The notes under the pieces were generated by a model, which worked only from the letters and a program-made list of their open reading frames with translations, did no database searches and was not told the DNA's origin. Below, piece after piece: positions 7,897-16,501 of a stretch of 64,000 nucleotides of DNA; the first letter of the stretch is position 1; each line of letters starts with the position of its first letter. The DNA is from an uncultured Sutterella sp. (lineage in GTDB: Bacteria; Pseudomonadota; Gammaproteobacteria; Burkholderiales; Burkholderiaceae_F). The position numbers were made by a program, and so were the translations under genes. The stretch is from contig UQTE01000012.1 in NCBI GenBank assembly GCA_900543805.1, forward strand, positions 16,027-80,026, in the 5' to 3' direction.

Positions 7897-10800
7897 TCAG
7901 GCGGCTTTTTCAAGGTTGACAAGGAAGGCCTTGTATTCCGGAATGAACGACATCGGGTCGCCCACGTTCGGGGTGAGGTCGTTGACGTTGTCGCCCGTGG
8001 CGAGCTTCGTGGCCCAGGAGAAGTGGTGCGGCATGCCGACGACGTGCGTCAGCTTGCCGTTCACCTTCATGGGCTGCATGCGGATCGTCACGACGGCCTG
8101 GACCTTGACGCTGCCGCGCTTGTTCCAGACGCGGACCCAGTCGCCGCTCTTGATGCCCTTTTCACGCGCGAGCTCCTCGGAAATTTCGATGAAGTTCGCC
8201 GGCATGATTTCGTTCAACCACGGGATGTTGCGCGTCTGCGTGCCCGACTGCCAGTGTTCGACCACGGAGTAGGTCGTCACGGCGTACGGGAACTCTTCGG
8301 CACTCGCGCGCTGCACGGAGGGATCGTCCGTGTAGAGCGTCATCGGGGCGTTGTTGCGACCGTTCAAGACGTTCTTCGTGGGCGATTCCCAGGGCTCGAA
8401 GTGTTCGGGCAGGGGACCGTCACCCATCGAATACGCGAAGAGGCGGGCGTGCTGCTCCCACGTCATGAAGAAGGCGTTTGTGTCGGGCGGAAGCGCGGTC
8501 ACGAAGTCGCCCACGTCGTTCTGCTTCCACTTCTGGCCGTCCCATTCGACGAGGACGCGCTTGGGATTCCAGGGCTTCCCTTGAGCGTCGGCCGAGGCGC
8601 GGTTGTAGAGAATGCGGCGGTTCGCGGGCCATGCGAACGACCAACCCGGATAGAGGCCGAGCCCCGTCGGGTCTTCCTTCGAACGACGCGTCATCGGCTG
8701 CTTCATCGGATCGAGCTTGGCTTCCTCGTTGTTGTAGTAGCCCGAGAAGATCCAGATGCCGCAGGCGGTCGAGCCGTCGGCCTTGAGGTCGCCGTAGCCC
8801 TTGAGGAGCTTGCCGGTCTTGACGTCGAAGCCGTTCAGAGCCCAGCAGAGGGCGCGGATGTCGTACTTGCCGTCGATCTTGTAGCTCATCTGAGCCTTGA
8901 GGATCGGATCGGGACAGGCGCCGCCTTCCTTTTCATAGAGGGCGCGGATGCGCTCGAAAAGAAGCTCCATGATTTCAAAGTCCGACTTGCACTCTCCCGG
9001 AGGCTCAATCGCCATTTGCCTCCACTGGATCCAGCGGCCGCTATTGTTGATCGAGCCCGTCTTTTCATAGATGAGCGCGGCCGGCAGGAAGTAGACCTCC
9101 GTCTGGATTTCTTCAGGATTCATGTCGGGCGCTTCCCAGAAGGTCGCCGTTTCCGTGAGGAACCAGTCGGCCACGACGAGCCAGTCGAGTTTCGCCATCG
9201 CCTTGCGGGCGTGCTTGGCGTTGGGCGTCGAGTGCGCGGGATTCATGCCCCAGCAGAAGTAGCCCTTCGTCTTGTTGTCGCGCATGGCGTTGAAGGTCGT
9301 GATCGTCGCGTAGTCGCCGTAGGACTTCTTCGGGCTGATCTTCGGGAGAAGGTCGTAGCAGTAGTCGTTTTCGACGGTCGCGTTGTCGCCGAACCATTCC
9401 TTCAAGCTAGAAATCCAGAACTTGGGTTTATTGGAATAGTATCCGGCCGAATAGGTTTCCTTCTCGAGGTAGTCGCGCAGGGTCGGGTGCTTCTTGCCCG
9501 TGGGCCAGGAGAGATAGCCCGGCGCCTGATGGCAGGAGGCGCCGACGTCGGTCGAACCCTGAACGTTCGGTTCACCGCGGAGTGCGTTGATGCCGCCCCC
9601 GGCGATGCCGACGTTGCCGAGAAGAAGCTGCACGATGCACATGGCGCGGCAGTTCTGACTGCCGTAGGAGTGCTGCGTCTGGCCGAGCGCGTAGAGGATC
9701 GATCCCGACTTGTCGGGGCGGCCCGTGGAGGCGTAGACGTCCCAGATCTTGAGCATGACGTCCTTGTCCATGCCGGTCACTTCCGCCACGACGTCGGGCG
9801 TGTAGCGTGCATAGTGGCGGGCCATGACGTTCAAGACGCACATCGGATCCGTGAGCGTTTCATCGCGCTTCAGGACCTTGAGGTCGGGCGTCGTGAATTC
9901 GGGCACGCCCGGTTCACGAACCCACGCGAAGGACGAGCCGTCGGACGTATCCCACTTTTCCTTGTGGTCGACGTCATAGCCCCAGGTTTCATCGGAATAG
10001 GTTTTCGTTTCCGGATCCCAGCCCGAGAAGAGCCCGGTGTTCGGATCGAATTCGTAGTCCTTGCGAAGAAGACAGGCGGCGTTCGTGAAGGCCACGATGT
10101 AGTCGCGGTGATAGAGTTTCTTCGAGAGGATGTAGTTGATGAGACCGCCGTAGAAGGCCAGGTCGCTCCCCGGACGAATGCGCCCGTAAATGTCGGCCTG
10201 CGCGGCCGAACGCGTGAAGCGCGGGTCGACCACGATCCAGGTGGCGCCGCGGTCCTGGGCGCGTTCGACCCATCTGGAGCTCAAAGGGTGATTTTCCACA
10301 TTATTGGAGCCGATCGACATGATTACGTCCGCATTCTGGAAGTCGCACCAGTGCGAGGTCATCGAGCCGCGTCCGAAGCTCGGAGCGAGACCGGCGACGG
10401 TCGAGCTGTGGCAGACGCGCGTCTGGTTGTCGATCGCGACGATGCCGAGAGTCCGGTTGAACTTTTGCGTCAGCCAGGCTTCCTCGTTGTTGAGCTGAGC
10501 GGCGCCGAGCGAGGCGATGCCGTCGCAACGGTTGACGGTCACGCTGTCTTCCTTCTCGACGAAGGTGGCGTCGCGCGTCGTCTTGACGCGGCGCGCGATG
10601 CCGTCAAGAGCTTCTTCCCACGAGATACGCTCCCACTCCTTCTTGCCGGGGCGGCGAACGAGCGGATAAAGCACGCGGTCGGGGTGCAGTTGGGCCTTGC
10701 GGTCCTTCGTCACCACATTGCGCAGACCCCACATGGCGGCGCCCTTCGGGCAGAGACCGCCGAGGTTCACCGGGTGGTCCGGGTCCCCCTCCAAATTGAT

Positions 10801-11004
10801 CAGTTGGCCGTCGCGGGTCGAGCAAATCGTGCCGCAGCCGCCCGAACAGTAGCAGCACACATTAGTGGACTCTTGCACATTCGCGAGCTTGTAGACCTTT
10901 TTCTCCTTGGGAGCGGCAAACGCGCCGCCGGAGAGGGAAGAGGCGAGACCGCCGCCGCCCAAGAGAAAGCCTCGCTTTAGGAATCCTCTGCGGGAGAGCT
11001 CCAT
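7897..11004 (-). CDS. fdnG: Formate dehydrogenase-N/O alpha subunit, Cys form, Tat-exported
   Basis: This 1035-residue catalytic subunit oxidises formate to CO2 in the periplasm with a Mo or W bis-MGD cofactor. A Tat signal is visible at the N-terminus (SRRGFLKRG, Arg5-Arg6), followed by a [4Fe-4S] motif with Cys50, Cys53, Cys57 and Cys85. The active-site position reads NQTRVCHSS with a TGC codon at residue 198; E. coli FdnG has selenocysteine at 196, so this is a cysteine homologue with no need for SECIS. The ATG at 11004 is chosen because AAGGAGG lies just before it; an in-frame GTG at 11046 has no such site. It heads the operon fdnGHI-fdhED. Confidence 0.96.
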   Translation of the reverse strand: MELSRRGFLKRGFLLGGGGLASSLSGGAFAAPKEKKVYKLANVQESTNVCCYCSGGCGTICSTRDGQLINLEGDPDHPVNLGGLCPKGAAMWGLRNVVTKDRKAQLHPDRVLYPLVRRPGKKEWERISWEEALDGIARRVKTTRDATFVEKEDSVTVNRCDGIASLGAAQLNNEEAWLTQKFNRTLGIVAIDNQTRVCHSSTVAGLAPSFGRGSMTSHWCDFQNADVIMSIGSNNVENHPLSSRWVERAQDRGATWIVVDPRFTRSAAQADIYGRIRPGSDLAFYGGLINYILSKKLYHRDYIVAFTNAACLLRKDYEFDPNTGLFSGWDPETKTYSDETWGYDVDHKEKWDTSDGSSFAWVREPGVPEFTTPDLKVLKRDETLTDPMCVLNVMARHYARYTPDVVAEVTGMDKDVMLKIWDVYASTGRPDKSGSILYALGQTQHSYGSQNCRAMCIVQLLLGNVGIAGGGINALRGEPNVQGSTDVGASCHQAPGYLSWPTGKKHPTLRDYLEKETYSAGYYSNKPKFWISSLKEWFGDNATVENDYCYDLLPKISPKKSYGDYATITTFNAMRDNKTKGYFCWGMNPAHSTPNAKHARKAMAKLDWLVVADWFLTETATFWEAPDMNPEEIQTEVYFLPAALIYEKTGSINNSGRWIQWRQMAIEPPGECKSDFEIMELLFERIRALYEKEGGACPDPILKAQMSYKIDGKYDIRALCWALNGFDVKTGKLLKGYGDLKADGSTACGIWIFSGYYNNEEAKLDPMKQPMTRRSKEDPTGLGLYPGWSFAWPANRRILYNRASADAQGKPWNPKRVLVEWDGQKWKQNDVGDFVTALPPDTNAFFMTWEQHARLFAYSMGDGPLPEHFEPWESPTKNVLNGRNNAPMTLYTDDPSVQRASAEEFPYAVTTYSVVEHWQSGTQTRNIPWLNEIMPANFIEISEELAREKGIKSGDWVRVWNKRGSVKVQAVVTIRMQPMKVNGKLTHVVGMPHHFSWATKLATGDNVNDLTPNVGDPMSFIPEYKAFLVNLEKAA

Positions 11005-11082
11005 GAAAAATCCTCCTTGGGGAAAGTTGCCGTCGGCGGAAACCACCGACGAAAGAGAGGGTCCGGCATGGCCGGTTGTTGG

Positions 11083-11096
11083 TTGACGGGAATCGA
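11083..11096. promoter_or_regulatory. Possible FNR-type site upstream of fdnG
   Basis: TTGAC-GGGA-ATCGA matches the FNR consensus TTGAT-N4-ATCAA at eight of ten positions and lies about 80 bp before the fdnG start. No clear -10 element is visible at the expected distance, so this is a weak call. Confidence 0.3.
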
Positions 11097-11099
11097 TGT

Positions 11100-11805
11100 T
11101 CTTAAAAAAAAAGAGAAGGTGTTCTCGTCGTAGGCCAAAAGTTTCTTCGTTTTTCCCCTAGTTGCCCAGTCTTCGAAAGAAGGAGGAAAAGATCGTTGAT
11201 CTGAATAAGAGGGGAGGGGAAGCCTAAGGAAGTAGTGTCTTATCGGGGAAAACGCTATGTAGACGTAAATTCTTGTGAAAACCTCTCTAGGTGCGCCACA
11301 CGCGCTATTCAGAAACAGAATAACGGTGATGCGACCAACTTTTGTTTGAGAATGATTCGCGAATGGAAAGAATGGAGTTGTTGCGATGGTAGTAGAAGAG
11401 GGTGGAATCGATCATCCGAGAGGCGTAGCTTGTTAAAAAGAAGTAGATCGAAAGATTTTTGCGTTTTGCCAAGAAGTTTGTATGAGGAAAGTCGCGGTCT
11501 CTTATGGTAGAAAGCGGCTCCTATGTGAGAGTAACCTGGCAGGCCTTGAGCGATGCATTTGGTTCCGTGAGGGAGTTCATCAACGATCTTGCGACAAGAT
11601 TTTTCTCATGAAATGAATACGAGTGGACGCTGAGCAACAATCAATTTTTCTTTTGAATATATTGTGCGGCAAGGAATTATTGATGGTTTTGAGACGAAAG
11701 TCAGATAGAGATTTTTGTTGAGCCGCAGATCTAAAACCAAAGAGCAAAAATCTAATGTATGCTCTCTCCCGCACGGGAAGTACGGCTTCCTGTGGCTCTG
11801 TGCGA
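11100..11805. other. AT-rich gene-free stretch beside the CRISPR-like array
   Basis: About 700 bases with clearly lower GC than the rest of the window and A- and T-runs. I see no convincing gene. The longest frames (11235-11510 plus, 11580-11774 minus) resemble no family and lack ribosome binding sites. A 35-codon frame at 11504-11611 (MVESGSYVRVTWQALSDAFG...) is also unrecognised. It could be a decayed region, acquired DNA or a leader of the array to its right. Confidence 0.5.
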
Positions 11806-12156
11806 GCTTTCCCTGCTTTAGCGGGGGTGTTTCTACTGAGGAAGGGTGGCTTCTGCAGAAGTTAATTCGACCTTCCTCACGTCAGTGGGGGTGTTTCTAA
11901 CGTCGAAAAGCATCCGCTGTCCAGGAGCTGGGCAATCGCACGGTTTTCCCCGCGCGAGTGGGGGTGTTCCTAGCGGGCGGTGGATCCAGTGGTGTGAGCA
12001 GGCGTCTTCCCCGCGTAAGCGGGGGTGTTTCTAATTCGGGGCGGTGGATTCAATGGCGAGAGCCGACCTTTTCCCTGCGCGAGCGGGGGTGTTTCTAGCG
12101 GACGGCGGGTCCAGTGGCGGGAGCAGGCGTCTTCCCCGCGTTAGCGGGGGTGTTTC
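11806..12156 (+). CRISPR. Degenerate type I-E-like CRISPR array, six repeats, no cas genes in window
   Basis: Six 28-nt repeats lie at 11806, 11870, 11943, 12004, 12068 and 12129. The best copies begin GTCTTCCCCGCG and end AGCGGGGGTGTTTC, the type I-E form with a CCCCGC/GCGGGG stem. Spacers are 36, 45, 33, 36 and 33 nt, more uneven than in a healthy array. The first two repeats differ from the best copy at about five or six positions. The last three spacers (11971-12003, 12032-12067, 12096-12128) are clearly related; the first and third agree at about 28 of 33 positions. So part of the array arose by duplication of a repeat-spacer unit. No cas gene is visible within the window. Confidence 0.7.
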
Positions 12157-12364
12157 CGGGAGAGTCCTGCTAAGCCGTTTTTGTTCGGTTTGGTAGGACA
12201 ATCTGTGGGTAGTTTTATTCTTGCCTTTTTCTTTCAAAAATGTGCATCTTTCTTAATTAATAAGTGATGCCGTCATTCTGATCTTTCTACTGAAAGACAG
12301 TAATTTTCAGTGTATAAAAAGAAAGAAGTCGTGAATTAAAAATCCACGACTTCTCACTAATAAA

Positions 12365-12456
12365 TGGCGGAGAAGGGGGGATTCGAACCCCCGAGGCCCT
12401 TATTCGGACCTGCACCCTTAGCAGGGGTGTGCATTCGACCTCTCTGCCACTTCTCC
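12365..12456 (-). tRNA. tRNA-Ser (anticodon GCT)
   Basis: A 92-nt class II tRNA on the minus strand. The acceptor GGAGAAG pairs with CTTCTCC, followed by G and an encoded CCA. The anticodon loop CTGCTAA gives GCT, there is a long variable arm, and the T-loop reads GGTTCGAATCC. Confidence 0.97.
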
Positions 12457-12471
12457 GCTCTATATAAATTG

Positions 12472-12548
12472 TGGCGCGGCTGGCAGGATTCGAACCCACG
12501 ACCCTCTGGTTCGTAGCCAGATACTCTATCCAACTGAGCTACAGCCGC
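12472..12548 (-). tRNA. tRNA-Arg (anticodon ACG)
   Basis: A 77-nt tRNA on the minus strand. The acceptor GCGGCTG pairs with CAGCCGC, followed by G and an encoded CCA. The anticodon loop CTACGAA gives ACG (A34 normally edited to inosine), and the T-loop reads GGTTCGAATCC. It lies 15 bp from tRNA-Ser and is probably cotranscribed ahead of it. Confidence 0.97.
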
Positions 12549-12811
12549 GCAAAAGAGAAGTGAATTCTATCTTGAGGCATGGTGTTTTGTCAAGAGTCTT
12601 CGTGCAAAAAGTTTGAAGAAGGTATTTATCTTCATGTGAAGCAAAAAGTGTGACGAAATCATGACAAAACCGCCCCGAGGCGGGGGCTGAATCCCCTAGA
12701 ATGCGGTGCAACCGAGAAAATCGGACCCGCTCCGATGATTTCGCTCCGTGGCGCAGCTTGAGTCGAAAGACTTGCTGTGCCTCTTTGTCGTTCCCAAATT
12801 CTTCGGTTGTG

Positions 12812-14338
12812 ATGACACCACGCCTCCAGCTACGCAACATTACCAAGCGGTATCCGGGCATCGTCGCCAACGATCACGTGTCCATGGAAATCGCCCCGGG
12901 CGAAGTTTTGGCCGTCCTCGGCGAAAACGGCGCCGGCAAATCCACGCTCATGAAAATCATCTACGGCGCGACGACGCCGGACGAAGGGGAGATCGTCTTT
13001 GACCGCGTTCCTTTGGCCGTGTCGAGTCCGGCGGAGGCGCGAGACCTGGGGATCGCCATGGTGCATCAGCACTTCGCGCTCTTTGAGACGCTCACCGTGA
13101 CGGAAAACGTCGCTTTGGGGCTTGCCAAGGGGATGACGCTCGAGGCGATCGCCTCGGAAGTGCGTCGACTCGGCGAAAACTACGGCCTCGAAGTGGATCC
13201 CGAATCGGTGGTGCACGACCTCTCGATGGGCGAGCGTCAGCGCGTCGAAATCATTCGCGCCCTCATGACGCACCCGAAGCTTCTGATTCTCGACGAACCG
13301 ACTTCGGTTCTGACGCCCCAGGCCGTGCGAAAGCTCTTTGTGACGCTGCACAAACTCGCATCGGAAGGCGTTTCGATTCTCTTCATTTCGCACAAACTCG
13401 ACGAAATCCGCGAGCTTGCCGACCGCTGCGTCGTGCTTCGTTCCGGAAAAATCGTCGCCTCCGTCAATCCGAAGGAAGAAACGGAAGATTCGCTCGCGCG
13501 CCTCATGATCGGCAAGGAACCTCCCGTCGTGCGCGCGGCGGAAGGGACGCCGGGCGACGTGGTGTTCCGTCTGATCGACCTTTCGGCGCCGGGCACGCAG
13601 CGCGTGTGCGGGATCCAGAACATTCTCCTGAGCGTGCACTCGGGCGAGATCGTCGGGATCGCCGGCATTTCCGGAAACGGTCAGGCGCGCTTCATGTCCG
13701 CGGCGAGCGGCGAATACCGTTCCGACGCCAAGGCGGTCGAACTCTTCGGCAAGCCCGTCGGGCACCTCGACACGAAGGAGCGCCGTGCGCTCGGTCTTCG
13801 CTACGTCCCCGAACAGCGCCTCGGTCATGCGGCGGTGCCCGATCTTCCCCTTCGCGTCAACACCTATCTCACGGGCGACGACTTTGTGGAGAAGGGCTTC
13901 ATCCTTCGCAAGAAGGCGCGCGACTTTGCCGAAAAGGTCGTCGAGCGCTTCCACGTGAAGACCCCCTCCGTGGAAAAGCACGCGGGCGGTCTCTCGGGCG
14001 GCAATCTCCAGAAATTCATCATGGGCCGCGAAATCCTGCAGCGCCCCAAGGTGCTTCTCGTCAATCAGCCGACCTGGGGCGTCGACGTGGGCGCGGCCGC
14101 CGTGATCCGCAATTCGCTCATGCGCCTTCGCAGCGAAGGCGCCGCGATCATCGTCGTCTCCGAAGAAATCGACGAGCTTTTTGAAATTTCCGACCGCATC
14201 GCGGTCATGTACCGAGGACATCTGTCGCCCGCCGTGCCCAAGGAAAGCCTCAACATTGAAGAGGTCGGCCGGTGGATGTCCGGCCTCTGGCCGGGCGGTC
14301 CGGGTCATAAGAACCAAAACGTTGAGGAGGCGGCATGA
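12812..14338 (+). CDS. BMP/nucleoside-type ABC transporter, tandem ATPase subunit
   Basis: This 508-residue ATPase has two fused nucleotide-binding domains and powers an importer of the nucleoside/sugar class (NupA/YufO-like). The first domain shows Walker A GENGAGKST, signature LSMGERQRVEI and Walker B LLILDEPTS. In the second the Walker A is degenerate (ISGNGQARF) and the Walker B glutamate is Gln (LLVNQPTWG), as is common in this family. The ATG at 12812 is chosen because homology begins at once (LQLRNITKRYPG); the frame runs open further upstream without similarity. No strong ribosome binding site is visible. The stop overlaps the next start in ATGA. Confidence 0.92.
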   Translation: MTPRLQLRNITKRYPGIVANDHVSMEIAPGEVLAVLGENGAGKSTLMKIIYGATTPDEGEIVFDRVPLAVSSPAEARDLGIAMVHQHFALFETLTVTENVALGLAKGMTLEAIASEVRRLGENYGLEVDPESVVHDLSMGERQRVEIIRALMTHPKLLILDEPTSVLTPQAVRKLFVTLHKLASEGVSILFISHKLDEIRELADRCVVLRSGKIVASVNPKEETEDSLARLMIGKEPPVVRAAEGTPGDVVFRLIDLSAPGTQRVCGIQNILLSVHSGEIVGIAGISGNGQARFMSAASGEYRSDAKAVELFGKPVGHLDTKERRALGLRYVPEQRLGHAAVPDLPLRVNTYLTGDDFVEKGFILRKKARDFAEKVVERFHVKTPSVEKHAGGLSGGNLQKFIMGREILQRPKVLLVNQPTWGVDVGAAAVIRNSLMRLRSEGAAIIVVSEEIDELFEISDRIAVMYRGHLSPAVPKESLNIEEVGRWMSGLWPGGPGHKNQNVEEAA

Positions 14339-15414
14339 ATTTTCCCATTCAAATGACGGCGCGGCCCGAACCCGCCCGCTCTCTTCGCTGGGCGAGTCCC
14401 GCCGCGGCGCTTCTCCTGACGGTTCTTACGGGGGCCGTGCTCTTTGCGCTGCTCGGCCAGGATCCCTTGGTGGCGCTTCGCACCTTCTTCGTCGAGCCTC
14501 TCGCCACCGTGCGCGGGTGGTCGGAAGTCGCCGTGAAGATGACGCCGCTTCTTCTCTGCTCGGTGGGGCTCGTGGTGTGTTTCCGCGCGAACGTCTGGAA
14601 CATCGGCGCCGAAGGACAGCTGATCGCGGGCGCCATCACGGGCGGCGCCGTGGCGCTTTGCGCCGACCAGACGACGGGGCCCGCCTTCGTGATCCTCGTC
14701 ATGCTCGCGTCCGCTCTCGGGGGCGCCGTGTGGGGCGGGATTACGGCCCTTTTGCGCCACCGCTTCCACGCCAACGAAATTCTCGTGAGCCTCATGCTCG
14801 TCTACGTGGCGCAGCTCCTCCTCGCCTGGGCCGTGCAGGGTCCGATGCGCGATCCGCAGGGCTTCGGCTTCCCGCAGACGCGGCTCTTTGACGCCGGAGC
14901 GCTGCTTCCCGTCCTCATCGAAGGCACGCGCCTTCACGCGGGCGCGCTCCTCGCGCTGATTTCGGCCGTCGGAATCTGGATTCTGATGGACAAGATGGCG
15001 CTTGGCTTTCAGTTCAAGATTTCCGGCATGGCGCCGCTTGCGGCCCGCTATGCGGGCTATCGCCCGGGTCACCTCATCTGGGCTTCGATGCTGATTTCGG
15101 GGGCCCTGGCGGGACTTGCGGGCGGCATTGAGGCGACGGGCCCTCTGGGGCAGTTGACGCCCACGATCAGCCCGGGCTACGGGTTCGCGGCCATCATCGT
15201 GGCCTTCGTCGGCCGCCTGGCGCCGCTCGGCTGCATTCCCGCGGCCTTCATCATGGCGCTCTTTTATCTCGGGGGCGAACTTGCGCAGAGCCGTCTGGGA
15301 CTGCCCGCCTCGATCACGGGCGTCTATCAGGGGCTTCTCCTCTTTTTCATTCTCGCCTGCGACACGATGATCTTCTATCGCCTCCGCTGGGTGGGCTTCA
15401 AGGAGGCAAAGTAA
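14335..15414 (+). CDS. BMP/nucleoside-type ABC transporter permease 1
   Basis: This 359-residue inner-membrane permease of the BPD_transp_2 family is the NupP/YufP-type partner of the ATPase. About ten hydrophobic segments are visible, along with family stretches such as FRANVWNIGAEGQLIAGAI near residue 83. The start overlaps the ATPase stop by four bases, which indicates translational coupling. The next permease follows without a gap. The likely substrate is a nucleoside or purine-type compound, inferred from family membership and not demonstrable from the sequence. Confidence 0.92.
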   Translation: MNFPIQMTARPEPARSLRWASPAAALLLTVLTGAVLFALLGQDPLVALRTFFVEPLATVRGWSEVAVKMTPLLLCSVGLVVCFRANVWNIGAEGQLIAGAITGGAVALCADQTTGPAFVILVMLASALGGAVWGGITALLRHRFHANEILVSLMLVYVAQLLLAWAVQGPMRDPQGFGFPQTRLFDAGALLPVLIEGTRLHAGALLALISAVGIWILMDKMALGFQFKISGMAPLAARYAGYRPGHLIWASMLISGALAGLAGGIEATGPLGQLTPTISPGYGFAAIIVAFVGRLAPLGCIPAAFIMALFYLGGELAQSRLGLPASITGVYQGLLLFFILACDTMIFYRLRWVGFKEAK

Positions 15415-16335
15415 ATGGAACTCTTGGCTTCGATCATTTCCTCCACGCTCAACGCGGGGACGCCTCTTCTGATCGCCGCGGTCGGCATTCTCATTCATGA
15501 GAAGTCGGGCGTGCTCAACCTCGGGATCGAGGGGATCATGCTCATGGGCGCGGTGACGGGCTTCGGCGTGACGCTCTCGACGGGGAGCTTCGCGCTCGGT
15601 TTCGCCGCGGGCTTCGGCGTGGGGCTTCTCCTCGGCCTTCTCTTTGCCTTCTTCACGATCGGCATTCACGCGAACCAGTACGCGGCGGGTCTGGCTCTCA
15701 CGCTTTTCGGCACGGGGCTTTCGGCCTTCATCGGACAGCCCATGCAGGGGGCGGCCTTGCCTTCGCGCGCGCCGCTCGGCATCCCCTTCCTCGAAGACGT
15801 TCCCTTCTTCGGTCCCGCCTTCTTCTCGCTTCACGCCTTCGTCTACGTCGCGCTCATTTTGCTCGCGCTCGTGTGGTACTTCCTCTTCAAGACGCGAGGG
15901 GGGCTCATTCTGCGCGCCGTGGGCGAATCGCCCGAATCGGCTTATGCGCTCGGCTACCCGGTGCGCCGCATCCGCCTCTACGCGGTCGTCTTCGGCGCTT
16001 CCATGGCGGGCTTGGCCGGTGCGTACCTGTCGCTTGTCTACACGCCGCTTTGGGTGGAAGGCATGACGGCGGGCCGCGGCTGGATCGCGCTCGCGCTCGT
16101 CACGTTCGCCACGTGGCGTCCGGCGCGCGTCGTCTTCGGGGCGTATCTCTTCGGCGGCGTCACGATGCTGCAGTTCGCCTTCCAGGGGATGGGGATCGCC
16201 GTGCCGCCGCAGTTCATGGCGATGACGCCCTACCTCGCGACGATTCTCGTTCTGGTGCTCATCTCGCGCAATCCCGAGTGGATTCGCCTGAACGTCCCGG
16301 CTTCGCTCGGGAAACCTTTCCAGCCGAACCACTGA
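15415..16335 (+). CDS. BMP/nucleoside-type ABC transporter permease 2
   Basis: This 306-residue inner-membrane permease (YufQ/NupQ-like) forms a heterodimer with the preceding permease. The typical N-terminal motif GILIHEKSGVLNLGIEGIML is visible, with about nine membrane segments. The ATG directly abuts the TAA of permease 1. A short hairpin terminator follows. The binding protein gene comes next, 166 bp further, as its own unit or by read-through. Confidence 0.92.
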   Translation: MELLASIISSTLNAGTPLLIAAVGILIHEKSGVLNLGIEGIMLMGAVTGFGVTLSTGSFALGFAAGFGVGLLLGLLFAFFTIGIHANQYAAGLALTLFGTGLSAFIGQPMQGAALPSRAPLGIPFLEDVPFFGPAFFSLHAFVYVALILLALVWYFLFKTRGGLILRAVGESPESAYALGYPVRRIRLYAVVFGASMAGLAGAYLSLVYTPLWVEGMTAGRGWIALALVTFATWRPARVVFGAYLFGGVTMLQFAFQGMGIAVPPQFMAMTPYLATILVLVLISRNPEWIRLNVPASLGKPFQPNH

Positions 16336-16356
16336 GATCCAAGCGAATCGCGAAAA

Positions 16357-16379
16357 GGGGAGCCTTCGGGCTCCCTTTG
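16357..16379 (+). terminator. Hairpin terminator after the permease genes
   Basis: GGGAGCC (16358-16364) pairs with GGCTCCC (16369-16375) around a TTCG loop and is followed by TTTG. The short T-run may allow read-through into the binding protein gene. Confidence 0.6.
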
Positions 16380-16501
16380 TCGTCGGAGGCTTCGAAAGTA
16401 TCTTTCCTGAAAGGAAAAAGAGGGCTTTCCCCCTTCTACGACTAGGGGATCTTCCTTACAATACGGGCAAAATTTTTCACCATTCTCCTTGGAGATCTTT
16501 G

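Noticed and set aside
7237..10980. A 1247-codon frame antisense to fdnG
   Set aside because: It is fully opposite a well-supported gene, with composition of a GC-rich shadow and no homology. Similar shadows lie opposite alaS (44116-48324), rne (57311-61705) and the NSS genes.
11235..11510. A 91-codon frame in the AT-rich stretch, considered as a cas remnant
   Set aside because: The translation resembles no Cas1, Cas2 or other family I know and has no start signal.
11806..12156. A functional CRISPR-Cas system in this window
   Set aside because: No cas gene is visible, repeats are degenerate and spacers are duplicated and uneven in length; only an orphan or decayed array is supported.
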